The position numbers were made by a program, and so were the translations under genes. This document shows, in pieces, positions 12,711 to 20,556 of a stretch of 64,000 nt of DNA. Each line of letters opens with the position of its first letter. The stretch's first letter is position 1. The DNA comes from Algibacter pectinivorans (lineage in GTDB: Bacteria > Bacteroidota > Bacteroidia > Flavobacteriales > Flavobacteriaceae): the NCBI RefSeq assembly GCF_900112595.1, contig NZ_FOMI01000003.1, positions 248,001 through 312,000 of the forward strand. Direction: 5' to 3'. The notes under the pieces are model-generated. The model did not search any database. It saw nothing but the letters and a program-made list of their open reading frames with translations, and was not told the DNA's origin.

Positions 12711-12884
12711 AATCTGGGAGCTAGTTTTAAAACGGTAGGTAACAGGTGTATTTATAAAGGAGTTTACAGTAATTAAATCGCAAACAATTAATAATACAAG
12801 ACGTGTGTAATACCTAAATCTTAATTAAAGGATTTACGTGCATGTATTTTAGTTTGAACAAAATTTTAAACAGATTAGTTTAAA

Positions 12885-13121
12885 TTAATACTCTAACTCT
12901 AATTCCGATAAGAAATTTTCAAAAACAGGTTTTGCTCTTTCAAGTTCATCCTCAAGCACATGTATATGTAATATGCAGTTAAAAGGAGATCCCATACCAC
13001 CCAATCTAGCATATTCAGATTCATCTTTAACTATGGCCGAAATATTTAAGTTTTGTAACTCTTTAAAAATACGTTGTATATCAATAAAATAGCCTGAAAA
13101 TACTTTTATGTAGTTTAACAT
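12885..13121 (-). CDS. DUF2007-type small protein (copy 1)
   Basis: A 78-residue protein starting MLNYIKVFSGYFIDIQRIF. It has the short alpha/beta pattern of DUF2007 (putative signal-transducing or ferredoxin-like small domain): an N-terminal strand, a helix that selects between two states in the family, the middle KDESEYARLGGMG and a final helix DELERAKPVFENFL. It has no signal peptide. Its neighbour at 13370-13609 is a clear paralogue (shared IKVFSG, KDESE, HVxxDELERAKP), so the pair arose by tandem duplication. They lie ~250 bp apart on the same strand, downstream of pheT. The biochemical role is not established. Confidence 0.75.
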   Translation of the reverse strand: MLNYIKVFSGYFIDIQRIFKELQNLNISAIVKDESEYARLGGMGSPFNCILHIHVLEDELERAKPVFENFLSELELEY

Positions 13122-13369
13122 GGTAAATTCTGTATAATGTTTTTAGTATATACGTACCACTAATAGAGTTTAGATGTTCTAATTACAAAATATTGGTAAT
13201 ACTAAATAACATTTTTTATACCCATCATATTAATACTTTTGTAGGTTTAAGCTTTTAATTAGTTTAAATATTACGGCAAATACAAAAAGCTTAAATAAAA
13301 AAGTCAAGGAGGTACAAATGTACCATCGTTTATAAAGCTCTTGTAACATTTAAGAATGTAATGAAATGG

Positions 13370-13609
13370 CTAATCCAGCTCAAATTCCGAAGTCGAAGTC
13401 GAACTTTCAATAATAGGTTTAGCCCGTTCTAGTTCATCCTTATGCACATGGATTTCTTGTAAACCTTGAATGGACGATCCAAAACCAGCTAATCTTCCAG
13501 ATTCAGATTCATCTTTAATAATAGCGCAAATATTTACTTCTTCAAGTAATTTAAACATGCGTTGCACTTCAATAAAATTTCCAGAAAATACTTTTATGTA
13601 GTTAGACAT
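13370..13609 (-). CDS. DUF2007-type small protein (copy 2)
   Basis: A 79-residue paralogue of the protein at 12885-13121. Both share the opening NYIKVFSG, the central KDESE and the segment IHVHKDELERAKP. This copy ends in an acidic/serine tail (STSTSEFELD) instead of the aromatic end of copy 1. It follows pheT on the same strand, but a hairpin terminator at 13661-13693 separates them, so it is probably expressed apart from pheT. Function unknown; the family is thought to bind small ligands or partner proteins. Confidence 0.75.
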   Translation of the reverse strand: MSNYIKVFSGNFIEVQRMFKLLEEVNICAIIKDESESGRLAGFGSSIQGLQEIHVHKDELERAKPIIESSTSTSEFELD

Positions 13610-13660
13610 ATCTTAAAAATTAAAAGGTTACTTTTTAAATATACAACATTTTTAACGTAA

Positions 13661-13693
13661 AAACCTGTTAATTAAATAATAATTAACAGGTTT
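13661..13693 (-). terminator. Terminator between pheT and the DUF2007 gene
   Basis: A perfect 13 bp stem (13661-13673 with 13681-13693, 7-base loop) is flanked by T-runs when read on either strand. It lies 57 bp after the pheT stop in the direction of transcription. Confidence 0.8.
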
Positions 13694-13749
13694 TTTTAAT
13701 AATAATTAGTTGTTATATTTAGTTATGTAGCCACAAGCAAGCGGCTATA

Positions 13750-16176
13750 TTATCTTAATTCTGCACCTAACTGATTTTCAAAATTACTTTGTAATTTTTT
13801 CATAATCTTATCAATTTGCTTGTCGTTAAGCGTTTTGTTTTCATCTTGTAGCGTAAAACTAACCGCGTAACTCTTTTTACCTTTAGGTAAGTTTTTACCT
13901 TGGTAAACATCAAATAAGTTAACAGCAGTAAGCAATTGCTTTTCGGTTTGCTTAGCTATTTTGTAAATAGACTCAAAAGTAACATTATCGTCTAGCAATA
14001 ATGCGAAATCGCGACGTACTCCAGGATATTTAGAAATAGCTTTAAACTTAATCTTGTTATGCTTAACTAAATCTAAAATGCTATCCCATTTAAAATCGGC
14101 ATAAATAACCTCTTGCGCAATATCAAAATGCTTTAAAATTGGTTTTTTTATTAAACCAAATTCTACCAATACATTTTTACCAAGACCAAAGGTTAAACCT
14201 TCGGTAAATAAATCACTTTTAATAGGCGATTCGTTAAACCTAGAAATCCCTAAACGTTCTAAAATAGCAATTATATAACCTTTCATTAAAAAGAAATCGC
14301 TCTTTTTACTCGTGTCTGTCCAGTTTTCTGAATTTTTATCTCCCGTTAAAAATACCGATAAATGCTTGTATTCCTCACGTTTATCACCATAACCATGGTA
14401 GGTTTTTCCAAATTCGAACAATCTTAAATCACCACGTCTTCTATTAATGTTAAACGAAACCGCTTCTAATCCAGAAAACAATAAAGATTGTCTCATTACA
14501 GACAAGTCGTTACTTAAAGGATTTAGTATAGTAATATTGTGTTCTTCCTTTAATTGCTCGCTTAAAGCCACGTAATTTGGTGTGGTAAGCGAGTTGGAAA
14601 GGATTTCAAAAAAGCCTTGCGATGCTAATTGGTTTCCAACAATATTCTGAATTTTATAATCTTCAAAACGCGACGTTGTAGAAATAGATGCGTTAAGTTT
14701 TTCGGTAGTTTTAATATTATTATACCCGTAAACTCTTAAAATTTCTTCAATAACATCGGCTTCTCTTTCAACATCGTTTCTATACGCAGGTACGGTTAAA
14801 CCTAAACCAGCTTCGGTAACATTATTTACTTTAATGTCTAACGAGCTTAATATTTGTTTTATGGTTTCTTTTGGTATTTCTTCTCCAATTAATTTTTCGG
14901 TATTTTCAAAGCTTAAACGCACTTCGAAATCCTTAATTTTTTTAGGGTAGAAATCTAAAATATCGCTAGTAATTTCACCGCCTGCAATTTCTTGAATAAG
15001 TAATGCTGCACGTTTTAAAGCGTACTCGCAGGTATTTGGGTCTATACCACGCTCAAATCTAAAAGAAGCATCGGTATTTAAACCATGACGTTTAGCTGTT
15101 TTTCTTACGCTTACTGGGTTAAAATAAGCACTTTCTAAGAAAATACTTGTAGTATGCTCGGTAACTCCAGAATCTAAACCTCCAAAAACACCAGCAATAC
15201 ACATGGGTTTATCGCCATTGCAAATCATTAAATCATCTTCGTGCAATGTGCGCTCTACACCATCTAAAGTCACAAATTTAGTACCGGCAGGTAAGGTTTT
15301 AACCTCTATTTTATTTTCAGAAATTTTAGCAGCATCAAAAGCATGCAATGGTTGGCCTAAATCGTGTAACACATAATTAGTAGCATCTACAACATTATTT
15401 AAAGGCATTAAACCAATAGCTTTTAAGCGGTGTTGTAACCAAGCAGGAGATTCGGCTACTTTAATACCAGAAATAGAAACGCCACAATAACGTGGTGCTA
15501 ATTCTTTATCCACCACTTCAATATCCATTTTTAAAGTACGGTTCTCCACATGAAACGCACTAATGGAAGGTGTAATTAACTCCAGGTTAATATCCTTTTG
15601 CATCAATCCCGCTTTTAAATCGCGAGCCGTTCCTAAATGGCTCATGGCATCGGCGCGGTTAGGTGTTAATCCAATTTCGAAAACTTGGTCGTTTTCAATG
15701 TCAAAAAGATCGGCAACTAAAGTGCCTACTTTAATATCGTTATCTAAAACTAGAATACCGTCGTGCGATTTTCCCAGGCCTAATTCATCTTCAGCGCAAA
15801 TCATACCATGGCTTTCTTCGCCACGAATTTTACCTTTTTTAATGGTCCACGATTCGCCTTCTGCGGTATATAAAACTGTACCAATAGTAGCAACAGGTAC
15901 TTTTTGTCCTGCATCTACATTAGGTGCGCCACATACAATTTGTAAAGGTGCATCTGTACCAACATCAACCGTGGTAATTTTTAGTTTGTCGGCATTTGGA
16001 TGTTTAACACAAGTTAAAACCTCGCCAACAACAACACCTTCTAATCCTCCTTTTACGGATTGATAGGTTTCAATACCTTCAACTTCAAGTCCTAAATCTG
16101 TAAGTAGTTCGCTAGTTTGTTCTGGTGTCCAATCTGTTTTTAAAAATTGTTTTAACCAGTTGTATGAAATCTTCAT
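13750..16176 (-). CDS. pheT: Phenylalanine--tRNA ligase beta subunit
   Basis: An 808-residue beta chain of the cytoplasmic alpha2-beta2 phenylalanyl-tRNA synthetase. Domains in order: an N-terminal segment with an EMAP/OB-type tRNA-binding domain (~40-150, with HPNADKLKITTVDVG and QIVCGAPN), the B3/B4 editing region (~200-400, HAFDAAKI and the APRYCGVSI block), B5 (~405-480), the catalytic-like core (GYNNIKTTEKLNASIS, NPLSNDLSVMRQSLL) and the C-terminal FDX-ACB anticodon-binding domain (~715-808, YPGVRRDFALLLD). The alpha subunit gene pheS is not nearby, so the subunits are encoded separately, as in many Bacteroidota. It has a perfect promoter at 16201-16230. Confidence 0.97.
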   Translation of the reverse strand: MKISYNWLKQFLKTDWTPEQTSELLTDLGLEVEGIETYQSVKGGLEGVVVGEVLTCVKHPNADKLKITTVDVGTDAPLQIVCGAPNVDAGQKVPVATIGTVLYTAEGESWTIKKGKIRGEESHGMICAEDELGLGKSHDGILVLDNDIKVGTLVADLFDIENDQVFEIGLTPNRADAMSHLGTARDLKAGLMQKDINLELITPSISAFHVENRTLKMDIEVVDKELAPRYCGVSISGIKVAESPAWLQHRLKAIGLMPLNNVVDATNYVLHDLGQPLHAFDAAKISENKIEVKTLPAGTKFVTLDGVERTLHEDDLMICNGDKPMCIAGVFGGLDSGVTEHTTSIFLESAYFNPVSVRKTAKRHGLNTDASFRFERGIDPNTCEYALKRAALLIQEIAGGEITSDILDFYPKKIKDFEVRLSFENTEKLIGEEIPKETIKQILSSLDIKVNNVTEAGLGLTVPAYRNDVEREADVIEEILRVYGYNNIKTTEKLNASISTTSRFEDYKIQNIVGNQLASQGFFEILSNSLTTPNYVALSEQLKEEHNITILNPLSNDLSVMRQSLLFSGLEAVSFNINRRRGDLRLFEFGKTYHGYGDKREEYKHLSVFLTGDKNSENWTDTSKKSDFFLMKGYIIAILERLGISRFNESPIKSDLFTEGLTFGLGKNVLVEFGLIKKPILKHFDIAQEVIYADFKWDSILDLVKHNKIKFKAISKYPGVRRDFALLLDDNVTFESIYKIAKQTEKQLLTAVNLFDVYQGKNLPKGKKSYAVSFTLQDENKTLNDKQIDKIMKKLQSNFENQLGAELR

Positions 16177-16200
16177 AAATCAATGTCCTATTTAAGCGTG

Positions 16201-16230
16201 CAAAGATAAAATATTGAAGTCAGCATTCAA
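16201..16230 (-). promoter_or_regulatory. Promoter of pheT (TTG-N19-TATCTTTG)
   Basis: Read on the minus strand, TTG (16230-16228) is followed after exactly 19 bp by TATCTTTG (16208-16201), a perfect match to the Bacteroidetes promoter. The box ends 24 bp before the pheT start. Confidence 0.9.
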
Positions 16231-16261
16231 ACAAAGGATGGCATTTTGTTAATATGTTAAT

Positions 16262-16446
16262 TTGGGGTTGGGTTTGTGGGGTTTGGGGACGGAAGTTGAA
16301 CAGTTTGGTTTATCGTGTTTGTGTACGATTACGTCGCGTGGTTTGAGCACCTAATGCAGTAAATAAAAACCGAAAATAAAACCCGTGAGGGCTTTTGTTA
16401 GTAGGCTAGAATTAGCAATAAATTATAAATGATGTTGGAAACTGGC
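16262..16446. repeat. Structured non-coding element, cassette-boundary-like
   Basis: A ~185 bp non-coding block next to the toxin gene. It contains GTTGAAC near 16295, a small ATCGT/ACGAT stem, a GTTTGAGCACCTAAT segment, an AAAACCCGTGAGGGCTTTT hairpin near 16378, GTTAGTAGGC and a terminal GATGTTGG. This order resembles a structured repeat often met in flavobacterial genomes beside hypothetical or toxin-antitoxin genes, as I recall it. Similarity to an integron attC-type site is an inference. Confidence 0.5.
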
Positions 16447-16447
16447 T

Positions 16448-16765
16448 TTATTTTGTTCGTTTTATTTTTGGCGGATTTTGTCGTGTATCAAAAACATCAG
16501 CTATTTTAATAAATCCGTTTTCTTTATCCACAGAGTATATCAATTTATAATTTTTAAATACTAAATATCTATAACGAATTTCTCTCTGTTTTAGTAATTC
16601 TTCTTCTTGTCCAATTAAAGGTGTTTTTATCAACTTTTTTGGCTCATTGATAATTCCTTTCACAATTTTTTTGGCTATTCTTGTACTAGCTTCCTTTTTA
16701 TAATAGTCGTAGATTTCGTCAAGTTGAGTTTCAGCAAATTCAGACCAAAGAATTTTCAATGTCAT
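16448..16765 (-). CDS. ParE/RelE-superfamily toxin
   Basis: A 105-residue protein with the ParE/RelE fold pattern: ILWSEFAETQLDEIYDYYKKEAS (N-terminal helix pair), a central LIKTPLIGQEE, the core strands YRYLVFKNYKLIYSVD and the C-terminal strand IADVFDTRQNPPKI. These toxins act on the ribosome/mRNA or on DNA gyrase; which one applies cannot be read here. It overlaps the stop of the upstream antitoxin gene by one base (ATGA-type), so the pair is translationally coupled. The block is flanked by a structured repeat, which suggests it is a mobile or cassette-like acquisition. Confidence 0.85.
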   Translation of the reverse strand: MTLKILWSEFAETQLDEIYDYYKKEASTRIAKKIVKGIINEPKKLIKTPLIGQEEELLKQREIRYRYLVFKNYKLIYSVDKENGFIKIADVFDTRQNPPKIKRTK

Positions 16766-16998
16766 TATTCATATTTTGCCAAAAGTTCAGAACTGCTTTT
16801 AAATCGATTGTTTTGGAAATCAGATTCCGATTGGTCAATTCTTTTATTCAGCTCCTCTTGAGTCATAGGTTCGGATAATCGCTCGTTTGAAGCGTTTTTT
16901 TCCATTCTCAAAATTTTTTCGAGACGTGAAACCGCTTCTTCGCTTTGAAGTTTTAAAAATTCTTGTACAAATTCTATTTTTCGAGCTTCTAAATTCAT
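16765..16998 (-). CDS. Antitoxin of the ParE/RelE-type pair
   Basis: A 77-residue, strongly charged, mostly helical protein (EFVQEFLKLQSEEAVSRLEKIL, then PMTQEELNKRIDQSESDFQNNR) of the length and composition of antitoxins paired with ParE/RelE toxins in Bacteroidota. It lies directly upstream of the toxin and overlaps it by one base. No clear DNA-binding motif is visible, so autoregulation is only presumed from the family. A TATCTTTG box lies 18 bp before its start. Confidence 0.75.
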   Translation of the reverse strand: MNLEARKIEFVQEFLKLQSEEAVSRLEKILRMEKNASNERLSEPMTQEELNKRIDQSESDFQNNRFKSSSELLAKYE

Positions 16999-17015
16999 TT
17001 TATTGAGCTTTTTAT

Positions 17016-17023
17016 CAAAGATA
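17016..17023 (-). promoter_or_regulatory. -7 box of the toxin-antitoxin operon
   Basis: TATCTTTG on the minus strand lies 18 bp before the antitoxin start. No TTG is seen at the ideal -33 spacing, so the promoter is only partly supported. Confidence 0.55.
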
Positions 17024-17198
17024 CAAAATTATCAATTTAATGATCTAAATTTCTTTAATTGAGGAATTTCACAGCTTGTTGTCAACGGTTTTACGTTTAT
17101 AAAATCGTTCTCATGCTTAATAGTCGACGATAAATTAGTTTAGTCAAAAATGATTATAATAAAGGTTTACTTTATCTTTTTGAAGAGTTTTCAACAAT

Positions 17199-17669
17199 CT
17201 ATAACTCCTCCAGCATCAAGTTAAAATCGTACTGTAAATCTTCGTGCAGTTTAGTAATACTTTTTTTGGCTAGAAGTATTTGGCGGTTGTACATGTTTTG
17301 TAGTTGTGTACTACGTTTTATGCTAGGTTTAAAGTCTTTAAGTTTTTGGCAGAAATAGAGTAGGAGTTCTACTTCGGTTTCCTTTTTTTGTGAGTAACGT
17401 ATAAACTTTTTAACGTTACGGAGTATTTTGCGTGCGCTTTTTCTAATATAAAAATAGCTGTTGGTATTAATCAGTTCGAATTCCTCGTCCATATAGCCTT
17501 TAACGGTTTGTATGTAGCCACTTTCGTTGTGCGACTCGAAGAGTAAATAGGTAAGGAGCTCTTTGTTTTCTTTTTTAAATCGGGCTAAACGCAAGCATAG
17601 TTCTTGGGTTTCTTTGTGTGAAAGTGTATTGAGTTCTTTCTTTATTTCTGGTAATGGTACAGCTTTCAT
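17199..17669 (-). CDS. Conserved-type hypothetical protein, all-helical and basic
   Basis: A 156-residue protein that I do not recognise as a named family. It is lysine/glutamate/leucine-rich and predicted almost entirely helical (LNTLSHKETQELCLRLARFKKENKELL, then RKSARKILRNVKKFIRYSQKKETEVELLLYFCQKL). It has no signal peptide or membrane segment. It starts at the only reasonable ATG and ends LMLEEL. It sits alone between the toxin-antitoxin block and a repeat hairpin. Similar small helical orphans are frequent in Flavobacteriaceae, but a function cannot be offered. Confidence 0.65.
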   Translation of the reverse strand: MKAVPLPEIKKELNTLSHKETQELCLRLARFKKENKELLTYLLFESHNESGYIQTVKGYMDEEFELINTNSYFYIRKSARKILRNVKKFIRYSQKKETEVELLLYFCQKLKDFKPSIKRSTQLQNMYNRQILLAKKSITKLHEDLQYDFNLMLEEL

Positions 17670-17737
17670 TTATAAAAGTCGATTTATTATGACCTAAGTG
17701 GTTTGTTGTTAAATACCGATAATGTATTATGTTTTAG

Positions 17738-17775
17738 AGACCTGCGAGGTTTTTAAAACCTTGTAGGTCTTTTTA
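17738..17775 (+). repeat. Hairpin repeat (GACCTGCGAGG type) with T-run
   Basis: A 16 bp stem (17738-17753 with 17755-17770, two G-U pairs) is followed by TTTTT on the plus strand. It lies downstream of the fused E1 gene in that gene's direction, but the T-run is on the wrong strand for terminating it. It therefore looks more like a dispersed palindromic unit than a dedicated terminator. Confidence 0.6.
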
Positions 17776-17865
17776 CCTGATGTTATAAATATAAAAAAAG
17801 GATTGTAAGTACAATGGTTTGCGGGTGTTAAATAAATAATTGTTTTGTACTTAAGTTAGCGGATA

Positions 17866-17955
17866 CCTGCGCTAGGGATAGCAATGGAAAGCCCACAGCC
17901 CGACGTAGGAGGTGCGAGGACTTGTAGTGTATAGCCCGACCCTTGTGGTGGCGCA
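17866..17955 (+). repeat. Dispersed intergenic repeat, copy C
   Basis: A ~90 bp element with AGGGATAGCAATGG, GCCCACAGCCCGACGTAGG, GGTGCGAGGACTTGTAG and ATAGCCCGACCCTTGTGG. It nearly matches the copies at 27269-27360 and 61988-62076. It ends 21 bp before the stop codon of the fused E1 gene (convergent orientation). Confidence 0.88.
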
Positions 17956-17975
17956 CAAATTGTTTAAATAACGTG

Positions 17976-20387
17976 TTACCTTAGTTTAGGGAAATTACTT
18001 GGGTTAAGCTCGTGCATAACATCGTAAATACCTTCAAAAATATCTTCGGCAGATGGTTTTGAGAAGTAATCGCCATCGTTACCATAAGCTGGCCTGTGTG
18101 ACTTGGCTGTAATGGTTTTTGGCGAACTATCTAGATATTGAAATGCGTTTTGCTCGTTTAGAATTTTATCTAAAATATAGGCCGATGCGCCTCCAGGAAC
18201 ATCTTCGTCTATAATAACCACGCGATTTGTTTTTGCGATACTTTTTACGATGTCGTGGTTTAAATCGAAAGGCATTAGAGATTGTACATCTATAACTTCG
18301 GCATCGATACCTATAGCCAATAAATCTTTGGCTGTTTGCTCTACAATGCGTAATGTGGAACCGTAGGATACTAGGGTGATATCTGTACCTTCTTTTACGG
18401 TTTCGACAACGCCAATAGGGGTTTTAAGTGTGCCAAGGTTGTTTGGCATTTTTTCTTTAAGTCTGTAGCCATTTAAACATTCTACCACAATTGCAGGATC
18501 GTCGCCTAGCAATAAGGTGTTGTAAAAACCGGCTGCTTTAGTCATGTTTCTAGGTACCAATAAATTTACACCTTTTACTAAACTAAGTATACCGCCCATT
18601 TGCGAACCAGAATGCCAGATACCTTCTAGACGGTGCCCGCGGGTTCTTATTATTAAAGGTGCTTTTTGCTTGCCTTTTGTACGGTAATGCACGGTAGCTA
18701 AATCGTCGCTAATTATTTGTAAGGCGTATAAAATGTAATCGAGATATTGAATTTCGGCTATTGGACGTAAGCCACGTAGCGCCATACCTATACCTTGACC
18801 TATAATGGTGGCTTCCCGAATTCCAGAATCGGCTACTCGAAGTTCGCCGTATTTTTCTTGTAAGCCTTCTAGACCTTGGTTTACATCGCCAATGTTACCG
18901 GTATCTTCTCCAAAAACTAATACTTCGGGATGGGTAGCAAAAATGGCGTCGAAATTATCGCGAAGAATAATTCTGCCATCTACTTGTTCGGCATCGTCGT
19001 TATATGTGGCCTTTATTTCTTTAATACGTGTATTTCTACCTTGCGTTTCGGAGTATAAATGCGAACTGAATTTAGGTTGTACCTGCTCGAAAATAGAATC
19101 TATCCAATTACGAAGCGTTTTCTTTTCTGGAAACGTTTCTTCTACCGTAAAGCGTAATGCCTTGCGTGCATGAGAAAGGATGTCTTTTCGTGTTGGCTCG
19201 TTAATATTTGCTAAACTTTCTTTTAGTTTAGATATAAATACGCCGTTAATGCTATTGGCTGCAACTTGTTTTAATATAGACAGTAATTCTTGTTGTTCCT
19301 TTTTTATGGGTCTTAAGAAGGTGTTCCACGCCGATTTTTTGGCTTCTCGAACATCTCGTTTTGCTGCTCTTTCAATTTCTATAAGCGCTTCGTTTGTAGC
19401 GATACCGCTTTCTAGAATCCATTCGCGGAATTTAACATTACAATCGTTTTTAGCTTCCCACTCTAAGCGTTCGGCATTTTTGTAACGCTCATGAGAACCC
19501 GAAGTAGAGTGCCCTTGCGGTTGTGTTAATTCTTGTACGTGAATTAAAACGGGTACGTGCTCTTCTCGTGCTATGGCAGATGCTTCTTGATAGGTTTCTA
19601 TTAAGTTGGCATAATCCCAACCTTTTACACGAAGTATGTCGTAGCCATTACTATCTTTATCTCTTTGGAATCCTTTTAGGATTTCCGATATGTTTTCTTT
19701 GGTGGTTTGGTGTTTGGCATGTACAGATATACCATAATCATCGTCCCAAACACTAATTACCATAGGCACTTGTAAAACGCCTGCAGCATTTATGGTTTCG
19801 AAAAATAAACCTTCGCTAGTACTTGCGTTACCAATGGTTCCCCAAGCGACTTCGTTTCCATTTTTAGAAAATTTTGAGGCGTTTATGCCTTTAACATTTC
19901 TGAATATTTTTGAGGCTTGAGCTAACCCTAATAAACGTGGCATTTGTCCTGCAGTAGGAGAGATGTCGGCACTAGAATTATATTGTGCTGTTAAGTCTTT
20001 CCAGCTACCGTTGTTATTAAGACTGTGGGTAACAAAATGCCCACCCATTTGGCGGCCAGCAGACATAGGTTCTAGCTCGATATTGGTGTTGGCGTATAAA
20101 CCTGCAAAAAACTGTTCTGGTGTTAATTCGCCAATAGCCATCATAAAGGTTTGGTCTCTATAATAACCAGATCTCCAATCGCCTTTTTTAAAGGCTTTAG
20201 CCATGGCAAGTTGCGGTACTTCTTTACCATCTCCAAAAATACCAAATTTTGCTTTTCCGGTTAATACCTCTCTTCGTCCAAGCAAACTGCATTCGCGACT
20301 TATCATAGCAGTACGATAGTCGTTTATGACTTCTGCTTTAAAATCATCGAAAGATAAATTGTTTTCCAAGTTGGTTAAGGGTTGCAT
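17976..20387 (-). CDS. Fused 2-oxoacid (branched-chain type) dehydrogenase E1 alpha/beta
   Basis: An 803-residue thiamine-diphosphate enzyme in which the E1 alpha (residues ~1-440) and beta (~465-803) chains, usually separate, are joined. The alpha part has GRREVLTGKAKFGIFGDGKE, QMGGHFVTHS and the ThDP motif region WGTIGNASTSEGLFFETIN..VWDDDYG. The beta part has VLVFGEDTGNIGDVNQGLEG, YGELRVADSGIREATIIGQG and the C-terminal transketolase-type region TDITLVSYGSTLRIVEQTA. It decarboxylates a 2-oxoacid and passes the acyl group to a lipoyl E2. E2 and E3 genes are not nearby, so pyruvate versus branched-chain specificity is uncertain; the fused form is usually annotated as the branched-chain type. 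Confidence 0.9.
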   Translation of the reverse strand: MQPLTNLENNLSFDDFKAEVINDYRTAMISRECSLLGRREVLTGKAKFGIFGDGKEVPQLAMAKAFKKGDWRSGYYRDQTFMMAIGELTPEQFFAGLYANTNIELEPMSAGRQMGGHFVTHSLNNNGSWKDLTAQYNSSADISPTAGQMPRLLGLAQASKIFRNVKGINASKFSKNGNEVAWGTIGNASTSEGLFFETINAAGVLQVPMVISVWDDDYGISVHAKHQTTKENISEILKGFQRDKDSNGYDILRVKGWDYANLIETYQEASAIAREEHVPVLIHVQELTQPQGHSTSGSHERYKNAERLEWEAKNDCNVKFREWILESGIATNEALIEIERAAKRDVREAKKSAWNTFLRPIKKEQQELLSILKQVAANSINGVFISKLKESLANINEPTRKDILSHARKALRFTVEETFPEKKTLRNWIDSIFEQVQPKFSSHLYSETQGRNTRIKEIKATYNDDAEQVDGRIILRDNFDAIFATHPEVLVFGEDTGNIGDVNQGLEGLQEKYGELRVADSGIREATIIGQGIGMALRGLRPIAEIQYLDYILYALQIISDDLATVHYRTKGKQKAPLIIRTRGHRLEGIWHSGSQMGGILSLVKGVNLLVPRNMTKAAGFYNTLLLGDDPAIVVECLNGYRLKEKMPNNLGTLKTPIGVVETVKEGTDITLVSYGSTLRIVEQTAKDLLAIGIDAEVIDVQSLMPFDLNHDIVKSIAKTNRVVIIDEDVPGGASAYILDKILNEQNAFQYLDSSPKTITAKSHRPAYGNDGDYFSKPSAEDIFEGIYDVMHELNPSNFPKLR

Positions 20388-20408
20388 AGGTTCATGCTTT
20401 TAGTTTTG

Positions 20409-20439
20409 CGAAAGTAGTTAAAATTGACCTTTTTTGCAA
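20409..20439 (-). promoter_or_regulatory. Probable promoter of the fused E1 gene
   Basis: On the minus strand TTG (20439-20437) and TACTTTCG (20416-20409) are 20 bp apart. The -7 box deviates at one position from TAnnTTTG and ends 21 bp before the start codon. Confidence 0.6.
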
Positions 20440-20556
20440 TTAATTCCCTTGTTAAAATAATGATAAATTTTTAAAAATGTAATATTTAAAGGCTTTTCTG
20501 TTGATGATTATTGATAGATAGGAGGGTTTTATTGATTATTCAATAAATAAAATGAA

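Noticed and set aside
15563-16063. A 166-residue frame on the plus strand opposite pheT
   Set aside because: It is the complement of a highly conserved part of pheT, without family features of its own.
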